Of a stretch of DNA of 8,131 nucleotides, positions 1-6,151 are shown piece after piece. The stretch's first letter is position 1. Each line of letters begins with the position of its first letter. A program made the translations under genes and the position numbers. The notes beneath the pieces are model-generated. The model saw only the letters and a program-made list of their open reading frames with translations, was not told the origin of the DNA and did no database searches. Source of the DNA: Lachnospiraceae bacterium (GTDB lineage Bacteria > Bacillota_A > Clostridia > Lachnospirales > Lachnospiraceae); the NCBI GenBank assembly GCA_017553965.1, contig JAFZJK010000162.1, positions 1 to 8,131 of the forward strand, given 5' to 3'.

Positions 1-95
1 GGGATATCGTAGATGTCTATTTTATTTTTTTCTATAAGCTGCAAAAGTAGGTCAAGCGGGCCTTCAAATGCATCAAGCTTTACAGAAATGCTCAT
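1..95 (-). CDS. scpA: Segregation and condensation protein A, N-terminal fragment (cut by left edge)
   Basis: The 31 complete codons before the window edge read [20 protein letters not shown] followed by [11 protein letters not shown]. The F-E-G-P-L-D-L-L-L segment and the K-I-D-I-Y-D-I segment are the hallmark N-terminus of ScpA, the kleisin that bridges SMC heads and binds ScpB in chromosome condensation and segregation in the cytoplasm. The ATG overlaps the TGA stop of the metallophosphoesterase gene in an ATGA arrangement, so it is the last visible gene of a coupled operon. A GAAAGGAAG stretch about 14 bases before the ATG may be the ribosome binding site; the spacing is long, so coupling probably helps initiation. 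About 220 further residues would lie off the left edge. scpB is expected downstream in many Firmicutes but cannot be seen here. Confidence 0.93.
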   Translation of the reverse strand, partial: MSISVKLDAFEGPLDLLLQLIEKNKIDIYDI

Positions 96-991
96 CTGTC
101 GGATGACTTCCTTTCACATTTTTTTAACTCGATAACAGGTATCTCCGGACGGTTGAAAAGCCTGAACGGTATGTCGTGCCAACCGACTCCTCCGGATATA
201 ACCATTGTCATATTTCCGTATTTTAAACAGCCTTTTGTAGGCTTGTGGAATATCTTAAATCTAGGTGTTACAAGACCGCCCAAAAACGGTACTCTTATAA
301 TACCGCCATGCAGGTGTCCGGATAAACAGAGATTATAGCCGCTCTCTGTGTAGCTATCGATATGCTCGGGGTCATGTGCAATAAGTATCTTATACCTTTC
401 GCCTGTGTAAGCTCCGCCGTATGTCGCCTTGTCATAACGTCTGATGATACGTTTGGTTCTTTTTTCTATCAGCCCGTCGTCTTCAGCATGGTACATTTCA
501 AGCGGCAGGTTAAGCCCCACGAATAAAAGCTCCGGAGTACCTTCGGGACTGTAAGCAGCATTATTAAGCCTTATGCTCTTTCGCCTCGCTATCCTTTTAA
601 GCTTCTTGTATAACTCCGGATGGTACTTACCCATCTTTTCTTCGTGATTGCCGAATGTGTAGACAACTGGCACGTTAAAGCTTTTAAGTCTGCTCAAAAA
701 ACGTGATACATACTTAAGCTCCTGGTAGTTTCTGCCGTTTATCACATCCCCGGCTATAACTATATAATCCGGATTTGCCTTTTTTAACAGGTCGATTACT
801 TTTTGATTGTCCTCGCCGTGTAATACGCCATGCTGGTCGCTTATGAGTGCCAGTTTTTTACCGTCTAACGACTCGGGTATATCGGGCGCGCTTATCGTGT
901 ACTTTTTAAGTATCAGGTTCTTTATTTCCAACAATCCCCATACTCCGAAGAAAGGGACCATCAGCAGGGCTGTGATGAATATGATTATCAT
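92..991 (-). CDS. Membrane-anchored calcineurin-like metallophosphoesterase (YkuE/YaeI-like)
   Basis: This 299-residue protein has a hydrophobic N-terminal segment (residues 1-21) followed by a complete metallophosphoesterase domain. The metal-binding set is visible: D52 and H54 in SDQHG, D82 in AGD, N115-H116 in GNHE, H206 in IAHDP, and H226/H228 in GHLHGG. The family hydrolyses phosphomonoesters or phosphodiesters with two metal ions; the substrate here is unknown. The relatives with a short N-terminal anchor are the YkuE/YaeI group, known for envelope phosphoesterases. There is no twin-arginine signal. Lysines just after the helix (K24, K29, K30) would favour a cytoplasmic catalytic domain by the positive-inside rule, but that is uncertain. 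The start ATG overlaps the TGA of the upstream microprotein gene by 4 bases, and the stop overlaps the ATG of scpA by 4 bases, so translation is probably coupled in both directions. Confidence 0.9.
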   Translation of the reverse strand: MIIIFITALLMVPFFGVWGLLEIKNLILKKYTISAPDIPESLDGKKLALISDQHGVLHGEDNQKVIDLLKKANPDYIVIAGDVINGRNYQELKYVSRFLSRLKSFNVPVVYTFGNHEEKMGKYHPELYKKLKRIARRKSIRLNNAAYSPEGTPELLFVGLNLPLEMYHAEDDGLIEKRTKRIIRRYDKATYGGAYTGERYKILIAHDPEHIDSYTESGYNLCLSGHLHGGIIRVPFLGGLVTPRFKIFHKPTKGCLKYGNMTMVISGGVGWHDIPFRLFNRPEIPVIELKKCERKSSDR

Positions 992-1152
992 TTATCTGCG
1001 TCCTTATTTAAATCCTTCTGGTACTGTTCAAGTTTGGATGTGGGTTTTTCTGTAACTTCAGATTCTTCTTTAGGTCTTGACATGATAAAAACAACCAGTA
1101 AAGCTATCAGGACAAGTAATGAAAATATAAGTACTATCTTTGCTTTTTTCAT
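988..1152 (-). CDS. 54-residue single-pass membrane microprotein, function unknown
   Basis: A short open frame encodes 54 residues. It starts MKKAK, runs through one hydrophobic helix (about residues 5-24, rich in L, I and V), and ends in a charged tail (residues 26-54, with PKEES, TEKP and [15 protein letters not shown]). The basic N-terminus predicts an N-in, C-out topology. There is no lipobox cysteine and no obvious cleavage site. Support for a real gene comes from position: it sits in an otherwise empty 177-base gap of a tight operon, has an AAAGG ribosome binding site 8 bases before the ATG, starts 16 bases after the methyltransferase stop, and its TGA overlaps the ATG of the metallophosphoesterase (ATGA). 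It could help anchor or couple the phosphoesterase. I do not recognise a family. Confidence 0.82.
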   Translation of the reverse strand: MKKAKIVLIFSLLVLIALLVVFIMSRPKEESEVTEKPTSKLEQYQKDLNKDADK

Positions 1153-1168
1153 GTTCTAACCTTTCTTC

Positions 1169-2677
1169 TTATCTCTCGAGGATCATAAGATGTGCATTTT
1201 CAAATTTAGAAATCTCGTAATCCTCAGCCAGTCTGCATCCGGATGATACATAATACTTCTTTACAAGCTCGGGATTTCTGGTATAAAGTACCATAACTGC
1301 TTTCTTCTCGAGCAGGTCGTCTATCTTCTCAAAGAATGATGCGTAGAGCCTGTCTATCTCTTCGAGTGTTTTCTTCTCAGTTACAAAGGGCATGTCTGTA
1401 ACTACTTCATCAAACTTATATGTATGCTCAAACTGGAAGAAGTCCTTGTTGATCAGCTCTGTTTTCTTTAACAAGCCGAATGATTTGAGGTTAGCCTTAG
1501 CCTTTTCTATGGCTTCTCCGAATATGTCTATGCCGTAATACAGTCTTGCGTTTGCTGCAAGCTCACGTTCTGCAAGCAGTGTACCTGCACCGCAGAAAGG
1601 ATCGAGCACTGAAGTATTCCCCTTAAGATAAGGGCCTGCAAGCTGCATCAGTGTAGCTGCCAGATAAGGCTTGATGCCCGCTGCTATGTTTTCTTTCCTG
1701 TATGTAAAACGAACATCCTTTAATACCGAGAACTTGATAAGCACGTTCAGTTTTCCGGATGAACTCTCTACAAGTCTGAGTTCTACAGCATAGTCCGATA
1801 CTGAGTTGGAAAGCTCCCATTTGGTAAGTATCTCTATCTCGGATGAGAACTTCTTGGAGAAATCCTCAGCTTTTGTCTTGTCCTTTATCCTAAGCTCTGT
1901 ACGGAAGTTGACTCTTGTAGTGTCATTTTCCCCGAAACGGTCGCCGACTATACCCACTCTGTCAAATATATATTCCTTTAAACCGCCGTCTACAAGCTCT
2001 TTTGCAGCCATGACCGGGTCAGCTGTAACAGTTTTTACCTTATCCGGCACGAAAAGTAACTCTTCGTAAGTCCTTATAGGAAGTACCTGCTTTAACTTGT
2101 TTGTTTTAACTATTACACCTGCTGCAAACTCCTTGTGGGATATGTCCTTAAGCGCGTCACCGGTTATGTTTTTAAAGTTTCTGTTAGTGGTAAGTATGCA
2201 CTCGTTTACCTTATCATATCCGATAAACTCAAGCTTTCCGGTACCGAATATGTTTTTAAGCTGTTTCATCTCATCAAGCACATGCTTTTTATTCTCTGTG
2301 CTGATGGGTGTTTTCTTTAAGGTTTCGAAACGCTCCTTAAGCTCAGCCTTATATTTCGTATAGTCGGTTTTCCTGATAGCCTCTACATAGGAAGCCATAT
2401 TGTACATTACGTCTTCCTTTTTGTAGGCAGCATAAAGCTCATCCACGCTCTCGGGGTTACCGAGCACACCGAGTACTATGGCTGAATTTTTCCTAATCTT
2501 GGGATCATCGTTTTTCAGCAGCTCATAGAATACCGAATAATCGTCCTTCATCATCAAAAGAAGGGCATCCTTTGAACGGCTGCCCCTTTCTGTGCTTTTA
2601 AGATCTTCTTTTACTTGCAGAAGACTCTCTTTTACATCAATACCATCAACTAAGTTTTTGTATGCGTCTCTTAACAT
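1169..2677 (-). CDS. HEAT-repeat domain fused to a Trm14/RlmL-like SAM-dependent methyltransferase
   Basis: The 502-residue protein has two parts. Residues about 45-118 look like HEAT-type helical repeats (DDPKIRKNSAIVLGVLG followed by a second helix pair). The C-terminal part from about residue 325 is a class I methyltransferase of the COG0116 (RlmL/Trm14/TRMT11) type. It has an R-x-N-x-A-A-G-x-K-P-x-L-A-A stretch (327-341), motif I LDPFCGAGT (358-366) and an acidic motif II at YGID (381-384). The catalytic loop motif IV is D-M-P-F (428-431) where most members have [DN]-P-P-[YF]. Residues about 150-325 occupy the place of a THUMP or substrate-recognition region, but I cannot confirm that fold by eye. 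Family knowledge suggests N2-guanosine methylation of tRNA or rRNA; the actual target is unknown. The ATG has an AAAGGTG ribosome binding site that overlaps the stop of the preceding gene (17-base gap), which suggests coupling. Confidence 0.83.
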   Translation of the reverse strand: MLRDAYKNLVDGIDVKESLLQVKEDLKSTERGSRSKDALLLMMKDDYSVFYELLKNDDPKIRKNSAIVLGVLGNPESVDELYAAYKKEDVMYNMASYVEAIRKTDYTKYKAELKERFETLKKTPISTENKKHVLDEMKQLKNIFGTGKLEFIGYDKVNECILTTNRNFKNITGDALKDISHKEFAAGVIVKTNKLKQVLPIRTYEELLFVPDKVKTVTADPVMAAKELVDGGLKEYIFDRVGIVGDRFGENDTTRVNFRTELRIKDKTKAEDFSKKFSSEIEILTKWELSNSVSDYAVELRLVESSSGKLNVLIKFSVLKDVRFTYRKENIAAGIKPYLAATLMQLAGPYLKGNTSVLDPFCGAGTLLAERELAANARLYYGIDIFGEAIEKAKANLKSFGLLKKTELINKDFFQFEHTYKFDEVVTDMPFVTEKKTLEEIDRLYASFFEKIDDLLEKKAVMVLYTRNPELVKKYYVSSGCRLAEDYEISKFENAHLMILER

Positions 2678-2694
2678 TACTTTAAAAACACCTT

Positions 2695-3273
2695 TCAGGC
2701 TTTTGCGGCCTCTGTATTATCTTTTTCTTCCTCTTCAACTTTCTCAGCCTTGCTTATGATAACGCTGCTGAATGCGCCCTTTAATGCGATATAAACGGTA
2801 GGACGTGACTCGATAACCTCATCTGTATCATATTCCTGCTTAACGTAAGTGAACAGATTGATGCAGTCAAACTTAACATTTACATTTTCAGGTATAGTGA
2901 TATTGATACATGCTACCGCACTCTTGATAGCTATAAAGCTGCCATCGGAAAACTCACACTCTGAGCAGTCGATATTCATGTTGCTGAAATATGCACCTAC
3001 CATCACGCCGCCGGTGATCTTTTTTACGATAGTCTCCTTGGTCGATGCAAAAAGTGAGAAGAACTGCTCAAGGCTAGAGTCCTTATCTCTCTTCTTGTTT
3101 TTCTTTACAAGAAGCATCTCTATAGTTTTGATCGCAGCTATGATGGCTGCAACAGTTGCCATGATCACAAATATAAGCTTAAACTTCTTATATTTTCTTT
3201 TTATCCTGTCCTTAAGCTTAAGATTCATTTTCTTCTTAAGTTCTTTCTTATATGCTCTCTTTTCCTTACTCAC
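2695..3273 (-). CDS. Single-pass membrane protein with a LiaF-like C-terminal domain
   Basis: With a GTG start the protein has 192 residues. Residues 2-32 are very basic, residues about 33-56 form one transmembrane helix, and another lysine-rich patch follows. Residues about 91-175 show the strand-turn-strand pattern of the LiaF C-terminal / cell-wall-active antibiotic response domain: V-G-A-Y-F-S-N-M-N-I-D, then F-I-A-I-K-S-A-V-A-C-I-N-I-T-I-P-E-N-V-N-V-K, then P-T-V-Y-I-A-L-K-G-A-F. The tail (178-192) is acidic. In related proteins each turn usually carries glycine pairs; here they are N-M, A-C and S-S, so it is a divergent member. Family function is envelope-stress sensing or output, but the role here is inference. 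The start is chosen at GTG because GGAGGAGGGG lies 5 bases before it; an in-frame ATG at 3297 would put that binding site inside the coding sequence. This is the first gene of a five-gene operon. Confidence 0.75.
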   Translation of the reverse strand: MSKEKRAYKKELKKKMNLKLKDRIKRKYKKFKLIFVIMATVAAIIAAIKTIEMLLVKKNKKRDKDSSLEQFFSLFASTKETIVKKITGGVMVGAYFSNMNIDCSECEFSDGSFIAIKSAVACINITIPENVNVKFDCINLFTYVKQEYDTDEVIESRPTVYIALKGAFSSVIISKAEKVEEEEKDNTEAAKA

Positions 3274-3278
3274 TTCAA

Positions 3279-3288
3279 CCCCTCCTCC
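3279..3288 (-). promoter_or_regulatory. Ribosome binding site that decides the GTG start of the LiaF-like gene
   Basis: The minus strand reads GGAGGAGGGG, an almost ideal anti-16S match, then TTGAA, then GTG. The site falls after the alternative in-frame ATG at 3297, which itself has no purine-rich stretch before it (it is preceded by ACTACATAA). This places the real start at 3273. Confidence 0.75.
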
Positions 3289-3298
3289 GAAATCCATT

Positions 3299-3325
3299 TA
3301 TGTAGTGAAATGACATAACTACATA
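3299..3325. repeat. Perfect 8-base inverted repeat at the head of the five-gene operon
   Basis: TATGTAGT (3299-3306) and ACTACATA (3318-3325) are perfect reverse complements separated by 11 bases. The element begins within about one base of the predicted transcription start (about 3326) and ends just before the ribosome binding site region. It could be a repressor operator or a short 5' leader hairpin; the low GC favours a DNA operator over a stable RNA structure. The half-site TGTAGT/ACTACA resembles the words in BlaI/MecI-type operators, but the spacing and order differ. Confidence 0.6.
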
Positions 3326-3332
3326 CATAGAT

Positions 3333-3361
3333 ATTGTATCATATTCTCTTATCATACACAA
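3333..3361 (-). promoter_or_regulatory. Sigma-A-type promoter with extended -10 for the five-gene operon
   Basis: On the minus strand TTGTGT (3356-3361) lies 17 bases before TACAAT (3333-3338), and TGA directly before the -10 gives the TGn extended -10 form. It sits between the DUF1015 terminator and the first gene of the operon, exactly where a promoter is needed. Predicted transcription start is near 3326. Confidence 0.75.
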
Positions 3362-3362
3362 G

Positions 3363-3405
3363 AAAAATTTTAGGGGTGCCGCAAGAAAAATCTCACGGTC
3401 ACCCC
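3363..3405 (-). terminator. Intrinsic terminator after the DUF1015 gene
   Basis: On the minus strand GGGGTG (3405-3400), a one-base bulge and CCG pair with CGG and CACCCC (3381-3373), giving a nine-pair stem. TAAAA and then five T (3367-3363) follow. It starts 7 bases after the DUF1015 stop codon. The T run is offset by 5 bases from the stem, so strength is uncertain. On the plus strand the same stem is followed by AATATTTTT and may work in both directions. Confidence 0.65.
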
Positions 3406-3412
3406 AATATTT

Positions 3413-4648
3413 TTAGAACTTATGTATAAATAATCCGCTTCTTAACTTCGGCTCAAACCATGTAGACTTGGGAGGCATAAGGCGTCCTTCGTCAGCTACT
3501 GCGAAAAGTTCCTGGATGGATGTGGGATACATTGCAAATGCAACCTTCATATCACGCTTGCAACGTCTTTCAAGCTCCTTGATACCACGGATACCGCCGA
3601 TGAATGCGATACGCTTGTCCTTTCTGGGATCCTTGATACCGAGTACCGGGTCAAGCAGGTATGTCTGAAGAATCGAAACATCCAGCTTCTTTACAGGATC
3701 AGTAACACGCTTGATGAAATCCTTTGCTTCAAGCTCATACCACTTTCCGCCGAGTAACATTGCAAATGTATATTTTCTCGAAGGAGCGAAAGGTCCGTCC
3801 ATAGGTCTTACGATAAAGAAACCTGTGATACTTTCAAGCAGCTCTTCTTCGGTAAGGTCGTTAAGGTCGCTTACTACTCTGTTGTAAGGCATGATCATAA
3901 GCTGATCCTCAGGGAAAAGTACAGAAAGGAAGAAGTTGTATTCCTCTTCACCTGTATATTCGGGATTAAGGTCTCTTCTCTTAAGTCCGGCCTTTACAGC
4001 GGATGCACATCTGTGATGACCATCTGCAATATAGATGCTGTTGATCTGCTCAAATGCATCTTGGATGGTCTTGATATCATCAGCGTTAGCTATTTTCCAT
4101 ACGTTATGAGTGATACCGTCATCGGAAGTAAATGAGTAAAGCGTCTCGCCTTCCTTAACCTTATTAACTACTGCACTGATGATCTCATTGCTTCTGTAAG
4201 CAAGGAAAATAGGACCTGTATGAGCACTCAGAGTGTCAACGTGATTGATACGGTCATACTCTTTAGCTTCTACAGTATTCTCATGTTTCTTGATAACGTT
4301 GTTAACATAATCATCTATTGAGCAGCATGCGGTAATACCGGTCTGATGTCTGCCGTTCATAATAAGCTCGTATACATAATAGCAGTCATCCGGATCAGAG
4401 ATAAATGTTCCGTCAGCCATTCTTGCCTGGAAAAGCTTCTTTGCATGCTTATATACCTGAGGATCATATGTATCAACATACTCAGGAAGTGAAGTCTCAG
4501 CTCTGTCTATACGCAGGAATGAATAATCATTTCCCTGTACTGCTTCTGTAGCTTCTGCTCTGTTATATACGTCGTAAGGAAGTGCTGCCACGAGTGCTGC
4601 CTTATCTACAGCGGGCCTTACACACTTAAAAGGTTTAACTACTGCCAT
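3413..4648 (-). CDS. DUF1015 (COG4198) family protein of unknown function
   Basis: With the ATG start the protein has 411 residues, the usual length for DUF1015. Family signatures are present: an N-terminal KPFKCVRPA segment and LPYDV (23-27), KKHENT (120-125), HTGP (143-146), the highly conserved ADGHHRC (208-214), and the C-terminal MPPKSTWFEPK (391-401). There is no signal peptide or membrane helix, so it is cytoplasmic. No reaction is established that I can name with confidence; in many Clostridia the family sits near serine biosynthesis genes, but none is visible here. The gene stands alone with its own promoter and terminator. The start is set at ATG 4648 because AGAAAGG lies 8 bases before it; a GTG three codons upstream overlaps that binding site. 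Confidence 0.88.
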   Translation of the reverse strand: MAVVKPFKCVRPAVDKAALVAALPYDVYNRAEATEAVQGNDYSFLRIDRAETSLPEYVDTYDPQVYKHAKKLFQARMADGTFISDPDDCYYVYELIMNGRHQTGITACCSIDDYVNNVIKKHENTVEAKEYDRINHVDTLSAHTGPIFLAYRSNEIISAVVNKVKEGETLYSFTSDDGITHNVWKIANADDIKTIQDAFEQINSIYIADGHHRCASAVKAGLKRRDLNPEYTGEEEYNFFLSVLFPEDQLMIMPYNRVVSDLNDLTEEELLESITGFFIVRPMDGPFAPSRKYTFAMLLGGKWYELEAKDFIKRVTDPVKKLDVSILQTYLLDPVLGIKDPRKDKRIAFIGGIRGIKELERRCKRDMKVAFAMYPTSIQELFAVADEGRLMPPKSTWFEPKLRSGLFIHKF

Positions 4649-4654
4649 ATCAAA

Positions 4655-4663
4655 CACCTTTCT
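4655..4663 (-). promoter_or_regulatory. Ribosome binding site that decides the ATG start of the DUF1015 gene
   Basis: The minus strand reads AGAAAGGTG and then TTTGAT before ATG. The AAAGG core lies 8 bases from the ATG at 4648. The in-frame GTG at 4657-4655 is part of this site and cannot use it, so the shorter protein beginning MAVVKPF is preferred. It also matches the usual start of family members. Confidence 0.75.
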
Positions 4664-4702
4664 GAAAAGAGTTTCTACTAATATAAAATCACAACAATCG
4701 AT

Positions 4703-4731
4703 ATGATACTACATTCATTTCATAAAAGCAA
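4703..4731 (-). promoter_or_regulatory. Sigma-A-type promoter for the DUF1015 gene
   Basis: On the minus strand TTGCTT (4726-4731) lies 17 bases before TATCAT (4703-4708). It is located just after the pdp terminator and about 55 bases before the DUF1015 ATG. Predicted transcription start is near 4696. Confidence 0.7.
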
Positions 4732-4748
4732 GAAAAAATTTGTCATAT

Positions 4749-4778
4749 AAAAAACATCGGTGTGGAAACCGATGTTTT
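4749..4778 (-). terminator. Intrinsic terminator after pdp
   Basis: On the minus strand AAAACATCGGT (4778-4768) pairs perfectly with ACCGATGTTTT (4761-4751) around a 6-base loop, and the T run extends to six (4754-4749). It lies 18 bases after the pdp stop codon. The 7-pair core CATCGGT with flanking A/T pairs is a textbook Rho-independent terminator; the symmetry may also allow plus-strand termination. Confidence 0.88.
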
Positions 4779-4796
4779 AAGAACTTTGATATTTTA

Positions 4797-6122
4797 TTAA
4801 AAATAGATAACCCCATCACTGGTGACTCGTGCATATATGGTCTTGATATTTTGATCGAAGTTCTGAGATATCGTATAAGCACTCAAGAAACGTTCAGTAG
4901 CAGCTTTAGTCTTTTCTTTGTCATTGGAATAAAGGTATGCAAGCGGTTCGCCCTTTTCTACCTTGTCACCCAGTTTCTTATTTAATATCAGACCTACACT
5001 AAGATCGATAACGCTCTCCTTAGTTTCTCTGCCGCCACCGAGTATCAGTGAACACATACCTATCTCATCTGTCTGTATATGACTTACATAGCCGCTTTCA
5101 GGTGCTAAAACAGGATCAACATACTGTGCTTTTTCGAACTTTTCAGTATCATAAATAAATTCGGGACTGCCTCCCTGGGCCTCTACGAACTCTGCAAACT
5201 TATTTAACGCCGATCCGTCTTCGATTGTAGCTAAAAGTTTCTTTTCCGCCTCATCATGATCAGCTGCTGCACCGCCTGCTATCAGCATCAGGCACCCAAG
5301 TGCCATACAGTCTTCCATCAGATCTTTGGGTCCTTTACCTTTTAACAGATTGATAGCCTCTATTACTTCGAGAGAATTACCAACTGCCAGTCCCAAAGGC
5401 TGATCCATATTGGTGATAACAGCAGATGTATGCTTTCCTGCCATAGTACCTATCTTAACCATAGCGTCAGCCAATGCTACCGCTTCATCCAGCGTCTTCA
5501 TAAATGCACCGGAACCCATCTTTACATCCAGTACTATTGCATCGGCACCGCTGGCAAGCTTTTTACTCATGATACTGCTGGCAATGAGCGGTATACAATC
5601 AACTGTAGCTGTAACGTCACGCAGTGCATATATTTTCTTATCAGCAGGTGCCAGATCAGCTGTCTGACCCATGATAGCCATCTTTATGCGGTTAACATTT
5701 TCAAAGAACTGCTCTCCGGAAATAGATGTTGAGAAACCTTTGATACTTTCAAGCTTATCTATAGTGCCGCCGGTATGTCCTAAGCCTCTGCCTGACATCT
5801 TTGCAACAGGTACACCGCATGCAGCTACCATTGCACTTAGACACAGTGATGTCTTATCACCTACACCACCGGTACTGTGCTTATCAACCTTGATACCATG
5901 TATCTTGGAAAGGTCGAGGATCTCGCCCGAATCACGCATGGAAAGAGTCAGATTGGTCGTCTCCTCCATATCCATACCCTTTAGACAAACTGCCATAAGG
6001 AATGCCGACATCTGATAATCAGGTATTTCCCCTTTAGTGTACCCCTGCACTATAAAGTCGATCTCTTCCTTTGAAAGCTTCCCGCCATTCTTCTTCTTGT
6101 AGATCAGATCATACATTCTCAT
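4797..6122 (-). CDS. pdp: Pyrimidine-nucleoside phosphorylase
   Basis: This 441-residue cytoplasmic enzyme splits uridine, thymidine or deoxyuridine with phosphate into base and (deoxy)ribose 1-phosphate in nucleoside salvage. Visible signatures are the phosphate-binding KHSTGGVGD (81-89), the family signature SGRGLGHTGGT (110-120) followed by DKLES, and the base-binding residues R168, S183 and K187 in the ALRDVTATVD and ASSIMSKK segments. The C-terminal PYNP_C barrel-sandwich domain covers about 345-415 (SGYVSHI, GGGRETKES). Length matches the family (about 433-440). K108, just before MSGRG, is the residue I recall as typical of broad-specificity PyNP where E. coli thymidine phosphorylase has methionine; this supports pdp over deoA. 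The ATG has an AAGGGGAAGG site upstream. The gene starts 29 bases after the miaB stop and ends in a clear terminator, so it is probably co-transcribed with miaB. No other nucleoside-salvage gene is visible. Confidence 0.95.
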   Translation of the reverse strand: MRMYDLIYKKKNGGKLSKEEIDFIVQGYTKGEIPDYQMSAFLMAVCLKGMDMEETTNLTLSMRDSGEILDLSKIHGIKVDKHSTGGVGDKTSLCLSAMVAACGVPVAKMSGRGLGHTGGTIDKLESIKGFSTSISGEQFFENVNRIKMAIMGQTADLAPADKKIYALRDVTATVDCIPLIASSIMSKKLASGADAIVLDVKMGSGAFMKTLDEAVALADAMVKIGTMAGKHTSAVITNMDQPLGLAVGNSLEVIEAINLLKGKGPKDLMEDCMALGCLMLIAGGAAADHDEAEKKLLATIEDGSALNKFAEFVEAQGGSPEFIYDTEKFEKAQYVDPVLAPESGYVSHIQTDEIGMCSLILGGGRETKESVIDLSVGLILNKKLGDKVEKGEPLAYLYSNDKEKTKAATERFLSAYTISQNFDQNIKTIYARVTSDGVIYF

Positions 6123-6151
6123 AATACATACCTTCCCCTTCTTTTATAGAT

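Noticed and set aside
1623..1820. 65-codon minus-strand frame inside the methyltransferase gene
   Set aside because: It overlaps the conserved SAM-domain coding region in another frame and lacks start signals or family features.
2849..3313. Plus-strand open frame of 154 codons opposite the LiaF-like gene
   Set aside because: It is the antisense of a lysine-rich, membrane-helix-encoding gene, which naturally yields hydrophobic F/L/S-rich sequence. It has no start signal, and the opposite strand has the promoter, binding site and domain evidence.
3299..3325. BlaI/MecI-type operator
   Set aside because: The half-site words are similar, but their order and 11-base separation differ from the compact BlaI/MecI palindrome, and no blaI or mecI gene is in the window.
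4740..4985. Plus-strand open frame of 81 codons starting near the pdp terminator
   Set aside because: It reads through the terminator hairpin and antisense into the conserved 3' end of pdp, has no ribosome binding site, and the product shows no family features.
5410..6015. Several plus-strand open frames inside pdp
   Set aside because: They overlap the most conserved catalytic part of pdp in antisense and have no recognisable product or binding site.
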